A stretch of 64,000 bases of DNA from Paracoccus sp. (in: a-proteobacteria) (lineage in GTDB: Bacteria; Pseudomonadota; Alphaproteobacteria; Rhodobacterales; Rhodobacteraceae), in assembly GCF_030538695.1 (NCBI RefSeq), contig NZ_JAUNTN010000010.1:26860-90859 (forward strand). The letters are read 5' to 3'. The notes under the pieces are model-generated. The model searched no databases, had not been told where the DNA came from, and saw only the letters and a program-made list of their open reading frames with translations. Positions 45,422-55,492 of the stretch are shown here, piece after piece (the first letter of the stretch is position 1; each line of letters opens with the position of its first letter). The translations under genes were made by a program, and so were the position numbers.

Positions 45422-46549
45422 ATGAAAGCCCCGCTGCGAGAGGCCCTGCCCTTCTGGATGTCCCTTGGCCTGATCCCGCTGGCGGTGATTGCCGCGCGGC
45501 TTGGCGGTTGGTGGTTCCTGCTGTTGCCCGGCTATAGCTGGACGCTGACCACCCTGCTGGACGCGGCCCTTGGCCGGAACGAGGCGAACCCCGACCCGGA
45601 AACCCCGGAAACCGCGCTGTTCTGGTATCGCGCCGTCACGATCCTGTGGTTTCCGGTGCAGTTCTGCCTGATCTTCGGCATGATCTGGTATGCCACCCGC
45701 GCCCCGCATCTGTCGGGATGGGAGGCGATGGGCCTGTTCTTTGGCATCGGCGTCGCCAGTGGCACCATCGGCATCGTCTATGCGCACGAATTGCTGCACC
45801 AAAAGAACGCGCTGGAACGCTGGCTGGGGGATCTGCTGCTGGCCTCGGTGCTGTATTCGCATTTCAGAACCGAACATCTGCTGGTCCATCACGCCTGGGT
45901 CGGCACCCCGCGCGATGCGGTCACGGCGCGCTATAACGAAGGGTTCCACCGCTATTTCTGGCGCGTTCTGACCGATTGCCCACGCAGCGCATGGCAGGCC
46001 GAGGCGAACCGCCTGCGCCGCTCGGGCCGCAGCGTTTTTGCCCGCCGCAACCCGTTCTGGCGCTATGCCGCGCTGCAAGCCGCAATGCTGGCGCTGGCGC
46101 TGGTGCTTGGCGGCTGGATGGGCTTGCTGCTGTTCTGCTGGCAGGCTCTGGTCGCGGTCTGGCAGCTTGAGCTGACGAATTACATCGAACATTACGGCCT
46201 GACCCGCCAGCACCTTGGCGAAGGCCGCTATGAACACGTCCTGCCGCGTCATTCATGGAACGCCAGCCATACCGCGTCCAACTGGCTGCTGATCAACCTG
46301 CAACGCCATTCTGACCACCACTATAAGCCCGACCGGCGCTTTCCTTTGCTGCAAACCTATGGCACGGACGAGGCACCGCAACTGCCGCTTGGCTATCCCG
46401 CGCTTGGCATTGCGGCGATGATCCCGCCGCTGTGGCGCCGGGTGATGAACCCCCGCGTCCGCGCCTGGCGGCGGCAGTTCTATCCGCAGGTGACGGATTG
46501 GAAGCCCTATAACCGCGGCGATACCCCCATGCCCCGCGGGGCGCTTTAG
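45422..46549 (+). CDS. alkB: Alkane 1-monooxygenase (AlkB-type membrane di-iron hydroxylase)
   Basis: The 375-residue inner-membrane enzyme has several membrane helices and the histidine boxes of the family: HELLH (122-126), EHLLVHH, the family signature NYIEHYGL and LQRHSDHHYKPDR. It hydroxylates n-alkanes or fatty acids at the terminal carbon using rubredoxin-linked electrons. No rubredoxin or reductase gene is adjacent. The hairpin at 46562 ends the transcript. Length fits the family. Confidence 0.93.
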   Translation: MKAPLREALPFWMSLGLIPLAVIAARLGGWWFLLLPGYSWTLTTLLDAALGRNEANPDPETPETALFWYRAVTILWFPVQFCLIFGMIWYATRAPHLSGWEAMGLFFGIGVASGTIGIVYAHELLHQKNALERWLGDLLLASVLYSHFRTEHLLVHHAWVGTPRDAVTARYNEGFHRYFWRVLTDCPRSAWQAEANRLRRSGRSVFARRNPFWRYAALQAAMLALALVLGGWMGLLLFCWQALVAVWQLELTNYIEHYGLTRQHLGEGRYEHVLPRHSWNASHTASNWLLINLQRHSDHHYKPDRRFPLLQTYGTDEAPQLPLGYPALGIAAMIPPLWRRVMNPRVRAWRRQFYPQVTDWKPYNRGDTPMPRGAL

Positions 46550-46561
46550 GCGAGCGCGGAA

Positions 46562-46580
46562 GGGGGGCTGTCTGCCCCCC
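46562..46580 (+). terminator. GC hairpin after alkB
   Basis: GGGGGGC (46562-46568) pairs with GCCCCCC (46574-46580) around TGTCT, 12 bp after the alkB stop. It lacks a T run; it is the hairpin half of repeat copy D. Confidence 0.6.
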
Positions 46581-46604
46581 ATCGCGTGCCGCGATTCCCC
46601 CCGA

Positions 46605-46625
46605 GGATATTTCTGGACAAAAGAT
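46605..46625 (+). repeat. Intergenic repeat arm, copy D
   Basis: GGATATTTCTGGACAAAAGAT matches the arms at 1221 and 8914. It follows the GC hairpin at 46562 in the same layout as copy B (in reverse orientation) between the convergent alkB and ccrM genes. Confidence 0.7.
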
Positions 46626-46655
46626 CAACGCATGGGGAGATCTGACCCACCCCAC

Positions 46656-46681
46656 AAAAAAGCCCCGCCCAAGGGCGAGGC
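46656..46681 (-). terminator. Rho-independent terminator of ccrM
   Basis: GCCCCGCCC (46662-46670) pairs with GGGCGAGGC (46673-46681) across a 2-nt loop (one mismatch), followed on the minus strand by six T residues. It lies 59 bp after the ccrM stop. A second GC stem lies between them. Confidence 0.8.
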
Positions 46682-46740
46682 AGGCGGGTTCCGGCCGCCC
46701 GATGCAGAAAGGCGGCGGGCCGGAACCGTGGCGATAGAGG

Positions 46741-47949
<1,209 letters not shown>

Positions 47950-47951
<2 letters not shown>

Positions 47952-48579
47952 AATTAGTTAAGTTTTTACCTTGCCACAAGATGTTGTGGACGGGGGCGAA
48001 GGAACGTCTATGATGCGGGGTCACCCCCATATCTAGAAGCGCCTGCCGATGCGCCTTGGTCGGATAGCCCGCGTTCTTTTCCCAGCCATAGCCGGGGTGC
48101 TGTTGCGCCAAATCCACCATGATGCGATCGCGCCACAGTTTCGCCAGGATCGAGGCCGCCGCAATCGACAGCGACAGCGCATCGCCCTTGATGATCGCCT
48201 GCCCCGGCACCGGCAGGTCGGCAGGCAGCATATTGCCATCCACCAGCGCCAGATCAGGGCGCTGACGCAGCCCCACCACTGCCCGGCACATCGCCAGATG
48301 GCTGGCCCGCAGGATGTTCAGCCGGTCGATTTCCTCGACACTGGCATGGGCCACGCAATAATCGGCGGTTTCCAGAATCGCGGCCTCGACCGCTTCGCGC
48401 CGTCTGGCGGTCAGCTTTTTGGAATCGTTCAGCCCCAGCGGAATCCGCGCCGGGTCAAGGATCACCGCCGCCGCCGTCACCGGCCCGGCCAAGGGGCCGC
48501 GCCCGACCTCATCCACACCGCAGACCAGCCGCGTCCCCGCCGCCATCGCGGCTGTTTCCAGCGCGAAATCCGGGGTCAT
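47950..48579 (-). CDS. rnhB: Ribonuclease HII
   Basis: The 209-residue nuclease removes ribonucleotides from DNA. The active site D23-E24 lies in [14 protein letters not shown]; the [15 protein letters not shown] and [12 protein letters not shown] segments carry the other conserved positions. ATG 48579 overlaps the stop of the upstream MFS gene (ATGA). ccrM follows, separated by 93 bp. Confidence 0.96.
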
Positions 48580-49754
48580 GCCACACGGTCCAGCTTGGGC
48601 AGGAACACCGTCAGCAGCCCCATCAGCGGCAGGAACGAACAGATCAGATAAACGAACTGTATCCCCCGCGCATCCGCCACGACCCCCAGCACCGCAGCCG
48701 CCACGCCGCCCATGCCGAAAGCCAGACCAAAGAACACCCCGGCGATCATGCCGACCCGCCCCGGCACCAGCTCTTGCGCGAACACCACGATGGCGGGAAA
48801 GGCGCTGGACAGGATCAGCCCGATCAGCACCGTCAGCACGCCCGTCGCCACCAGCCCCACATGTGGCAGCATCAGCGTGAACGGCAGCACCCCAAGGATC
48901 GAGAACCAGATGATCCGCAGCGTCCCGATACGGTCGCCGACGACACCGCCAAGGATCACCCCGGCGGCGGTTGCGGCCAGAAACAGGAACAGCATCACCT
49001 GCGATTGCTGGTTCGTCAGGCCAAAGCGGTCGATCAGGAAGAAGGTGTAATAGCTGGACAGGCTGGCCATGTAGATGTTCTTGGTGAACACCAGCGCCGC
49101 CAGCACGATGATTGCCCAAACCACGCGGTTGCGCGGCAGCCGCAGGGGCGGCACCTCTCGGGCCGCAGCGGCACGGCGGCGGGTCTCGGCCCATGCGCCG
49201 ATGCGCCACAAGGCCCCCGAGGCCAGCGCCGCCAGCGCCGCGAAAATCGCGACCGAAGGCCGCCCGAACGGCACTACGATAAACGCCGCCATCAGCGGCC
49301 CCAACGCCTGCCCGAAATTGCCGCCGACCTGAAACAGCGATTGCGCCGTGCCGAACCGCCCGCCCGCCGCAATCCGGGCGATACGGCTGCTTTCCGGGTG
49401 AAATACCGCCGAGCCGCAGCCAATCAGCATCCCGCCCGCCAGCAGCACCGGATAGCTGTCTGCCCAGGCCAGCAGCAACACCCCCAGCATCGTCGCCAGC
49501 ATCCCCACCGCCAGCGATTTCGGCATCGGGTGGCGGTCCGTCACCATCCCCACCACCGGCTGAAGCAGCGAGGCCGTCCCCTGAAACGCCAGCGTCATCA
49601 GCCCGATCTGCCAATAGTCCAGCCCGAACTCATCCCGCAGTTCGGGGTAGATCGCGGATAGCAGTGATTGCATCACGTCATTCGCCATATGGCACAGGCT
49701 CAGCGCAATCAGCACGTTCCAGGTGGTGCGCATAGCGGGCGCGGCAGGTGGCAT
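48576..49754 (-). CDS. MFS efflux transporter, fosmidomycin-resistance (Fsr) type
   Basis: This 392-residue permease has about twelve membrane helices, the N-terminal motif [21 protein letters not shown] and the loop motif [17 protein letters not shown] of [46 protein letters not shown] is typical of Fsr-like proteins. ATG 49754 has a GGGGGAAG ribosome-binding site, unlike the upstream ATG at 49793. The exported compound is unknown. Confidence 0.88.
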   Translation of the reverse strand: MPPAAPAMRTTWNVLIALSLCHMANDVMQSLLSAIYPELRDEFGLDYWQIGLMTLAFQGTASLLQPVVGMVTDRHPMPKSLAVGMLATMLGVLLLAWADSYPVLLAGGMLIGCGSAVFHPESSRIARIAAGGRFGTAQSLFQVGGNFGQALGPLMAAFIVVPFGRPSVAIFAALAALASGALWRIGAWAETRRRAAAAREVPPLRLPRNRVVWAIIVLAALVFTKNIYMASLSSYYTFFLIDRFGLTNQQSQVMLFLFLAATAAGVILGGVVGDRIGTLRIIWFSILGVLPFTLMLPHVGLVATGVLTVLIGLILSSAFPAIVVFAQELVPGRVGMIAGVFFGLAFGMGGVAAAVLGVVADARGIQFVYLICSFLPLMGLLTVFLPKLDRVA

Positions 49755-49941
49755 GATCTTCCCCCATGAGACAGCGGCGCAAGGTCGCAACACGCCCTTG
49801 CCAAGTCAAGCGGCACAGTTGCCGTTACGTCACACCTCAAAGTTGTAAATCTGAACGTGGAAACTGAACTTGATAGTATAGTTCTTGTGGGTTAATCACA
49901 GCCGGCGCGAGACAGGGTTCCGCAGGAATCAGAACGCTACC

Positions 49942-49973
49942 ATGTCTATTTTGACACCTGACAATTTAGACAT
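49942..49973. promoter_or_regulatory. Candidate GntR operator
   Basis: ATGTCTA (49942-49948) and TAGACAT (49967-49973) form a perfect dyad separated by 18 bp, just upstream of the GntR start; a TTGACA lies between the arms. GntR/HutC proteins often bind TGTCTAGACA-like sequences, so autoregulation is likely. Confidence 0.5.
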
Positions 49974-49993
49974 GTTCCACCCAAAGGTGAAAT

Positions 49994-50797
49994 ATGACAG
50001 CAACGCATTATGACACGAACGGTTCAGATCGAAAGAACGTGATGAAATCCATGCTGAACAACTCGCTTGTTCCCGCACCTTCTGGCTCCCGCCCCGGCGC
50101 GATGCGACGGCAACACACATGGCAATCCATCAAGGCCGAGGTTCTGGCCCGCATCCATGATGGCACCTGGCCCGCAGGCGCGCTGATCCCGACCGAACAG
50201 GAACTGTCGCAGGAAATGGGTTGCGCCCGCGCCACGGTAAACCGGGCGCTGCGCGATCTGGCCGACAGCGGGCTTCTGGAACGCCGTCGCAAGGTCGGAA
50301 CGCGTGTGGCCCTGAGCCGGACACAGGACCGGGCAGGCGGGCTGCGCTCCATGCGCATGGAAATCGAGGCTGCCGGGCTGACCCCGGAATATCAGCACGT
50401 CAACACCCGGGAACTGCCCGCCCCCGCCAATATCACCGCCGCGCTGCACCTGCCTGCGGATACGGTCATGCTGCGCGTTCATGGCCATATCCTGACCGAC
50501 GGCCAGCCCTATCTGTGCCTGACCTATTGGATCAGCAGGCAGGCCGTGAACGGTTACAGCCTGCCGGATTTCGTCACCATCGCCCCGGATGACTGGCTGC
50601 GGCACAGCATCCCGCCCACGCGCAGCAATGCCGAGCTGATGGCCGTCGCCATGCCCGCGAATTGCGCAGGGTTCTTCACGACCACGCCCGGCACGCCGGC
50701 GCTGATGCTGCAAACCGAGGCATGGGACGGTGCCCGCCCTATCAGCCTTGGCCAGATGGTTTTCGCGCCCGAACACCGGCTGCAATCCACAACCTAG
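49994..50797 (+). CDS. GntR-family (HutC/UTRA) transcriptional regulator
   Basis: The 267-residue protein has an N-terminal winged HTH (about 43-108: AEVLARIHDGTWPAGALIPTEQELSQEMGCARATVNRALRDLADSGLLERRRKVGTRV with GLRSMRMEIEA) and a UTRA effector domain after it. The ATG at 49994 follows an AAAGGTG ribosome-binding site. No histidine-utilisation genes are adjacent, so the regulon is unknown. Confidence 0.9.
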   Translation: MTATHYDTNGSDRKNVMKSMLNNSLVPAPSGSRPGAMRRQHTWQSIKAEVLARIHDGTWPAGALIPTEQELSQEMGCARATVNRALRDLADSGLLERRRKVGTRVALSRTQDRAGGLRSMRMEIEAAGLTPEYQHVNTRELPAPANITAALHLPADTVMLRVHGHILTDGQPYLCLTYWISRQAVNGYSLPDFVTIAPDDWLRHSIPPTRSNAELMAVAMPANCAGFFTTTPGTPALMLQTEAWDGARPISLGQMVFAPEHRLQSTT

Positions 50798-50895
50798 ACA
50801 GGCCCGCTTGACGCGCCACGCAATGACCTCGAAAAGCGGCGGGAACCCGTTACCCGCTGCCGGGTTTCGTCCCTGTCTGATACCCGAGGTCTGTG

Positions 50896-51912
50896 ATGCT
50901 GTCCCGCCGCTCTGCCCTGTTGCTTTTGACCGCCGCCGCCCTGCCTTTGCCACGCCGCGCCAAGGCACAAGCCGCGCTGACCGTCGATGCGATCGAGGCC
51001 GCAAGCTGGACCGGCAGCTTTCCCGCCGGGCAATCCGGTTTCGCCGTCAAGGTTCAGGTTCTGCTGGACCGCGCCGGGATTTCGCCGGGCGTCGCTGATG
51101 GGGTCAAGGGTGGCATGAGCCGTTCGGCCATCACCTCGTTCCAGCGCCGCGCCGGACTGCCGGTCACGGGCGAGATGACCGATCAGGTCTGGTCACTGTT
51201 GCAGGGCTGGGCTACGGAGCCGATCACCAAGACCTATACCGTCACCGCCGCAGATGGCGAAAACCTGGTGGACCGCATCCCCGATGATTACGCCGAAAAA
51301 GCCGCGATGACGCATCAGGGCTATACCAGCATCGCGGAACGTCTGGCCGAGCGGTTCCACATGGACGAAGCCTTCCTGAAACAGATGAACCCCGGCGTGC
51401 AGATCGTGCCGGGCGCGGTGCTGACCGTCACCGACCCCGGCCCCGAAGCCAAGGGTCAGGTGACATGGATCACCGTCAACCGCGCCACCCGCCGCGTGAC
51501 CGGCTATGACAAGGTCGGGCAGATGCTGGTCGATTACCCGGCAACGATCGGTTCGACCAGCACGCCATCCCCGGCAGGGTCGTATAAGGTGGCGAATGTG
51601 GCGCTGGACCCGAATTATACCTATAATCCCGCCGTCAATTTCCGGCAGGGCGAGAACGACAAGCCGCTGGTGATTCCGCCGGGGCCGAACGGGCCGGTCG
51701 GCAATGTCTGGATCGGGCTGTCGCGCCCGACCTATGGGATTCATGGCACCGCTACGCCCTCGCGCCTGTTCGCCAACCAATCACATGGCTGTGTGCGGCT
51801 GACCAACTGGGACGCGCGGGAACTGGCGCATATGGTCAAGGCCGGGGTGACGCATGTCGATTTCATCGACAACCCGAACCCGCCCAGCATGATGCCGGTG
51901 GCGGGAAACTGA
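50896..51912 (+). CDS. L,D-transpeptidase (YkuD domain)
   Basis: The 338-residue exported enzyme has a signal peptide with a Tat-like start (MLSRRSALLLLTAAALPLPRR) and a peptidoglycan-binding domain (about 48-95: VQVLLDRAGISPGVADGVKGGMSR). A LysM-like region comes next. The YkuD catalytic motif HGTATPSRLFANQSHGCVRL has the nucleophile C299. It makes 3-3 cross-links or attaches proteins to peptidoglycan. An ATG at 50896 replaces an in-frame GTG one codon earlier. It overlaps the next gene by TGATG. Confidence 0.94.
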   Translation: MLSRRSALLLLTAAALPLPRRAKAQAALTVDAIEAASWTGSFPAGQSGFAVKVQVLLDRAGISPGVADGVKGGMSRSAITSFQRRAGLPVTGEMTDQVWSLLQGWATEPITKTYTVTAADGENLVDRIPDDYAEKAAMTHQGYTSIAERLAERFHMDEAFLKQMNPGVQIVPGAVLTVTDPGPEAKGQVTWITVNRATRRVTGYDKVGQMLVDYPATIGSTSTPSPAGSYKVANVALDPNYTYNPAVNFRQGENDKPLVIPPGPNGPVGNVWIGLSRPTYGIHGTATPSRLFANQSHGCVRLTNWDARELAHMVKAGVTHVDFIDNPNPPSMMPVAGN

Positions 51913-52790
51913 TGCGGACGGCGGGGCTGGCCCTTCTGCTGATGCTAGGCATCGCCGCCGCGCAGGCGCAGGATCGCCCGCCGCTTCGCCCCGAGGGAGC
52001 AGAGGCCCCGGTGGCGAAACCCGAGGTGGAAACCGCCACTGTGGATTCTGAAACCACACCTGAAACGACCGCTGCATCGAAGCGCCCACCCCTCAAGCCG
52101 GAGCAGACAGAGGCCGCCACGGCCGCAGACCCCGAGGGGGAAGCCGTCACCAACGAACCCATCGCCACCACCACGCCCGCACCAGCTGATCCCGAACCCG
52201 CGCCACAAGCCCCGGACCCGACTCCGCCGCAAATCAGCGACTTCGACCATGCCGCCTGTCTGCTCGCCTTGCGCCTGTCCGGGGCGGAGTGGCAAGAGGT
52301 TGCGCCGGTCCGTGACGCTGACAATCCCGGCTGCCACATCGCCCGTCCGATCCGGCTGGATTTTGCCGCCCCCGGCATCGAGATCGTCGGGGGTGCGGTC
52401 ATGCGCTGCGATACCGCGCTGGCGCTGAACCGCTGGACGCGCGAGACCGTCCAGCCCGCTGCCCGCCACCTGCCGGGAGCGCCCAAAGTGATGGCGCTGC
52501 TGCCCGGCTCGACCTATCAATGCCGGGGCCGGGCAGGGGGTGGCAGGCTGTCTGAACATGCCATCGGCAGTGCTTTTGACGTGATGGGGTTCCGGCTGAA
52601 TAACGGCAGCGATCTGCCGGTGCAGCCGCGTCAGGATAAGGGCGACATGACCGAAGCCTTTCAGCGGGCCGTGCGCGGCGGCGCCTGCCTGTTCTTTACC
52701 ACCGTGCTTGGCCCCGGCCAGCCCGATCACGACGATCACCTGCATCTGGACCTCGCCGCCCGCAGCAATGGCTGGCGGCTGTGCCAGTGA
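51912..52790 (+). CDS. Extensin-like (DUF882-related) peptidase family protein
   Basis: The 292-residue exported protein has a signal peptide, a proline/glutamate-rich linker (about 20-115) and an extensin-like C-terminal domain (about 115-292) with four cysteines. The metal-binding motifs SEHAIGSAFDV and DHDDHLHLD resemble those of LAS-family D,D-peptidases, so it probably acts on peptidoglycan together with the L,D-transpeptidase encoded just upstream (TGATG overlap). Zinc and substrate are inferred. Confidence 0.85.
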   Translation: MRTAGLALLLMLGIAAAQAQDRPPLRPEGAEAPVAKPEVETATVDSETTPETTAASKRPPLKPEQTEAATAADPEGEAVTNEPIATTTPAPADPEPAPQAPDPTPPQISDFDHAACLLALRLSGAEWQEVAPVRDADNPGCHIARPIRLDFAAPGIEIVGGAVMRCDTALALNRWTRETVQPAARHLPGAPKVMALLPGSTYQCRGRAGGGRLSEHAIGSAFDVMGFRLNNGSDLPVQPRQDKGDMTEAFQRAVRGGACLFFTTVLGPGQPDHDDHLHLDLAARSNGWRLCQ

Positions 52791-52791
52791 T

Positions 52792-53523
52792 TCAACGCCG
52801 GATCTTGCGCAGATCCAGATAGCTGGGATCGAACCGGGCAAGCTGCACCAGCCCGTCCCAGTTCAGAATAGTGATCTCGGCCCCCGACCAGCGGATCAGC
52901 CCCCGGTCGCGCAGATCGCGCACCGCCCGGTTCACATGGATTGGGCTGTAACCCAGAATATCCGCCAGCTCACGCTGCAACAGCGGCAGGGTAAAGCGAT
53001 GATCCCGCGCCGCCCCGACCAGATTCAACCGGGTGTAAATCTCGCACAAAATATGCGCCAGATGCGCCGAGGACCGCAGCGAGGCCGCCGCCACCAGCCA
53101 TTGCCGATGCACCGCCGCGTCGATCACCGTGGACATCCACAACAACCGCGCCAGATGCGGGTAATTCTCGGTGATCTCGGTCAACTGATCGTGACTGACA
53201 AATTCGACCACCACCGGACCGGCGGCAATGACCGTATGCTCCAGCCCGGCCAGCACGAATCCATGCAGATCGACGAAATCCCCCGGCACATGCAGCGCGG
53301 TAATCACCCGCCCCTGCGGCCGCCCCACCAGCGCGTGCGAGCGCACCGCCATGCCCTGCCGCATCATGCAACTGCGGCTTGCAACAATATCGGCGGGAAC
53401 AATGATTTCACCGGGCGCAAAGGAAACGGTCTCGGTCGTGATACGGGACAGCCGGTCCAAGTCCTGAGCATCGAGACTGTCACGATGCTCCAGAAAACGA
53501 ACGAAAAAATCAGAGATGGCCAT
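52792..53523 (-). CDS. Crp/Fnr-family transcriptional regulator
   Basis: The 243-residue protein has a cyclic-nucleotide-binding-like beta-roll (about 25-140: APGEIIVPADIVASRSCMMRQGMAVRSHALVGRPQGRVITALHVPGDFVDLHGF) and a C-terminal winged HTH (about 170-230: LPLLQRELADILGYSPIHVNRAVRDLRDRGLI). It lacks the cysteine set of oxygen-sensing FNR. It converges with the extensin-like gene and precedes the flagellar cluster. The signal is unknown. Confidence 0.9.
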   Translation of the reverse strand: MAISDFFVRFLEHRDSLDAQDLDRLSRITTETVSFAPGEIIVPADIVASRSCMMRQGMAVRSHALVGRPQGRVITALHVPGDFVDLHGFVLAGLEHTVIAAGPVVVEFVSHDQLTEITENYPHLARLLWMSTVIDAAVHRQWLVAAASLRSSAHLAHILCEIYTRLNLVGAARDHRFTLPLLQRELADILGYSPIHVNRAVRDLRDRGLIRWSGAEITILNWDGLVQLARFDPSYLDLRKIRR

Positions 53524-53629
53524 TCCTGCCCCTTATCTGCTCCGCAGAGACGCGCGAAGTTTGCAAATCAATCGCAATGGCGCAATGGCTGAAAGCATCG
53601 CACTAACATTCATCAAGAGTCTGTTCGCC

Positions 53630-55000
53630 CTATGACAGCCGGACCGCGCCCGCACGCGCCTGTCCCCGCCCTTGCGGCGCCGATCGCAACGCCGCCGCAA
53701 GCGCCTGAAAACTGGCGCTTACACCTCCGCCAGACGGCAATCCGACAAACGCATCCAGCGCCGGCCAGATGCGCACAGCCTCATCCAGCGCCGGGTCAGA
53801 GCCTGCAGCATAAAGCCCCGCCTTGATCATGGTTTCAGATTCCGCATAAGCGCCAAGGGCCGCGCGGGCGTGGCGGATCATCTGATTTTCGGTCTCACTC
53901 GCCGCATGAGGCAGCGACCGCGACACCGAACGCAGCACATCAATCGCCGGAAACCGCCCACGTTCTGCGATGGCACGGTCCATGACCACATGCCCGTCCA
54001 GCACACCGCGCAAAATATCGGCGACAGGCTCATCCATATCTGACCCCGCCACCAGCACGCTGAAGATGCCCGTAATATCGCCGCGCGGCTGGTCCGGCAG
54101 GTCCGGCCCTGGCCCGGCGCGCTCTGCCAGTGACATGATAAGATGCGAGGTCGAGGGCGGGTAGCCACGGTCGCTGGCCGATTCGCCGCCAGCCAGCGCG
54201 ATTTCCCGATGCGCCTCGGCAAAGCGGGTGATCGAATCAGCCAAAAACAGGACATGCTTGCCAAGATCCCGGAAATATTCCGCCACGCTCATCGCCGCCC
54301 ATGCACAGCGTCGCCGCACCAAAGGCGACTGATCCGAGGTCGCCGCGACCACCACCGAACGCGCCATTCCCTCTGGCCCAAGCACCGATTCAACGAATTC
54401 GCGCAGCTCACGCCCCCGTTCTCCGATCATGGCAATCACGATGACATCGGCCTCGACCCCGCGGGCAAGGTTGGACAGCAGCGTGGATTTTCCCACGCCG
54501 GAACCTGCGAAAAGCCCGATCCGCTGACCACGCACAAGCGGCAGCAGCGTGTCGAACACCGCCATCCCGGTCGCCATCCGCACCCCCAAGCGGCCGCGCG
54601 TCGCAGCAGCGGGCGGCGGCCGGCGATAGCCCCGGCTGACCGGCCCATCGCGCAAGGGCCGCCCGTCCAACGGCTGAGCAAAGGGATCGACCACCCGCCC
54701 GATCCATGATTCGTCCGGGGCGATTCGCGGCGCAAACAACAGCTCGACATCAGCCCCGACAGAGAGCCCCTCGACCGGACCTTCGGTCAGAACCACCGCA
54801 TCGCCCGGTTCCAGCGCGATGATCTCGCCATGCACGACACCACCGCAACCCATTGAAAGCGCAACACGATCACCGACTGACGCGTGCATATCCAGCCCCG
54901 ACACATGCACCAGCCCGGCCTTGATCCGCACCACGCGACCCCAGAATCGCGCCAGCCGCACACGGCAGATTTCATCGGCCAGGGATTCAATTTTTTCCAA
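53630..55000 (-). CDS. fliI: Flagellum-specific ATPase FliI
   Basis: The 456-residue ATPase energises the flagellar type III export apparatus. Walker A is at 165-173 (AGSGVGKST), Walker B at KHVLFLADSITRFAEAHRE. RGYPPSTSHLIMSLAERAG and GDITGIFSVLVAGSDMDEP are family segments. The start is TTG at 55000 (MEKIESLADEICR) with a GGAG ribosome-binding site. It is divergent from flgB across 99 bp. Confidence 0.96.
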   Translation of the reverse strand: MEKIESLADEICRVRLARFWGRVVRIKAGLVHVSGLDMHASVGDRVALSMGCGGVVHGEIIALEPGDAVVLTEGPVEGLSVGADVELLFAPRIAPDESWIGRVVDPFAQPLDGRPLRDGPVSRGYRRPPPAAATRGRLGVRMATGMAVFDTLLPLVRGQRIGLFAGSGVGKSTLLSNLARGVEADVIVIAMIGERGRELREFVESVLGPEGMARSVVVAATSDQSPLVRRRCAWAAMSVAEYFRDLGKHVLFLADSITRFAEAHREIALAGGESASDRGYPPSTSHLIMSLAERAGPGPDLPDQPRGDITGIFSVLVAGSDMDEPVADILRGVLDGHVVMDRAIAERGRFPAIDVLRSVSRSLPHAASETENQMIRHARAALGAYAESETMIKAGLYAAGSDPALDEAVRIWPALDAFVGLPSGGGVSASFQALAAALRSAPQGRGQARAGAVRLS

Positions 55001-55041
55001 AATAATCTCCTTTCAGGGGCAAAAATCGTCCCGCTCGAAAG

Positions 55042-55076
55042 GGTTTATAAACCTATTGGGGTTAAGACCGGGTTTA
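55042..55076. promoter_or_regulatory. CtrA-like box and palindrome between fliI and flgB
   Basis: TTAA-N7-TTTA (55062-55076) matches the CtrA consensus TTAA-N7-TTAA at 7 of 8 positions. Just upstream, GGTTTATAAACC (55042-55053) is a perfect 12-bp palindrome. Both sit in the divergent region where flagellar promoters must lie. CtrA controls flagellar genes in Rhodobacterales. Confidence 0.5.
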
Positions 55077-55099
55077 CAGCCACGAAGGAGAACCCGGTT

Positions 55100-55489
55100 T
55101 TGTTCGATATTCCTGACACGATGCGCATGGCCCGCGCCCTGACCTCTCATGCCGCCGCACGAGAGGTCGTGCTGGCCCGCAATGTCGCCAATGCCGACAC
55201 GCCGGGATACAAGGCCCGCGACCTGCCCGATTTCAACAGCGTTTACCGCCAGCAGGACGGCTTTCAGATGCGCCGGACGCGGGCAACGCATCTGACGGAC
55301 ACCGATTCTTATATCACCGCTACGGCGCTGCCGGACCCTTCAACGGAACCTTCCCCCAACGGCAACACCGTCTCGCTTGAGGATGAGATGATCCGACAGG
55401 CCAGCATCCGGCGCGAACATAATCTGGGGCTGACGGTTTATCGCTCGTCGCTGTCGATCCTGCGCAGCAGTCTTGGCAAGCGGGGGTAA
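55100..55489 (+). CDS. flgB: Flagellar basal-body rod protein FlgB
   Basis: The 129-residue rod protein has the FlgB/FlgC-type N-terminal motif ARNVANADTPGYKARDLPDF and a C-terminal helix (DEMIRQASIRREHNLGLTVYRSSLSILRSSLGKRG). A TTG at 55100 is chosen because the AAGGAG ribosome-binding site is properly placed and MFD is the conserved beginning; the first ATG, 55121, would remove this. FlgB forms the proximal rod next to the MS ring. Confidence 0.9.
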   Translation: MFDIPDTMRMARALTSHAAAREVVLARNVANADTPGYKARDLPDFNSVYRQQDGFQMRRTRATHLTDTDSYITATALPDPSTEPSPNGNTVSLEDEMIRQASIRREHNLGLTVYRSSLSILRSSLGKRG

Positions 55490-55492
55490 CGG

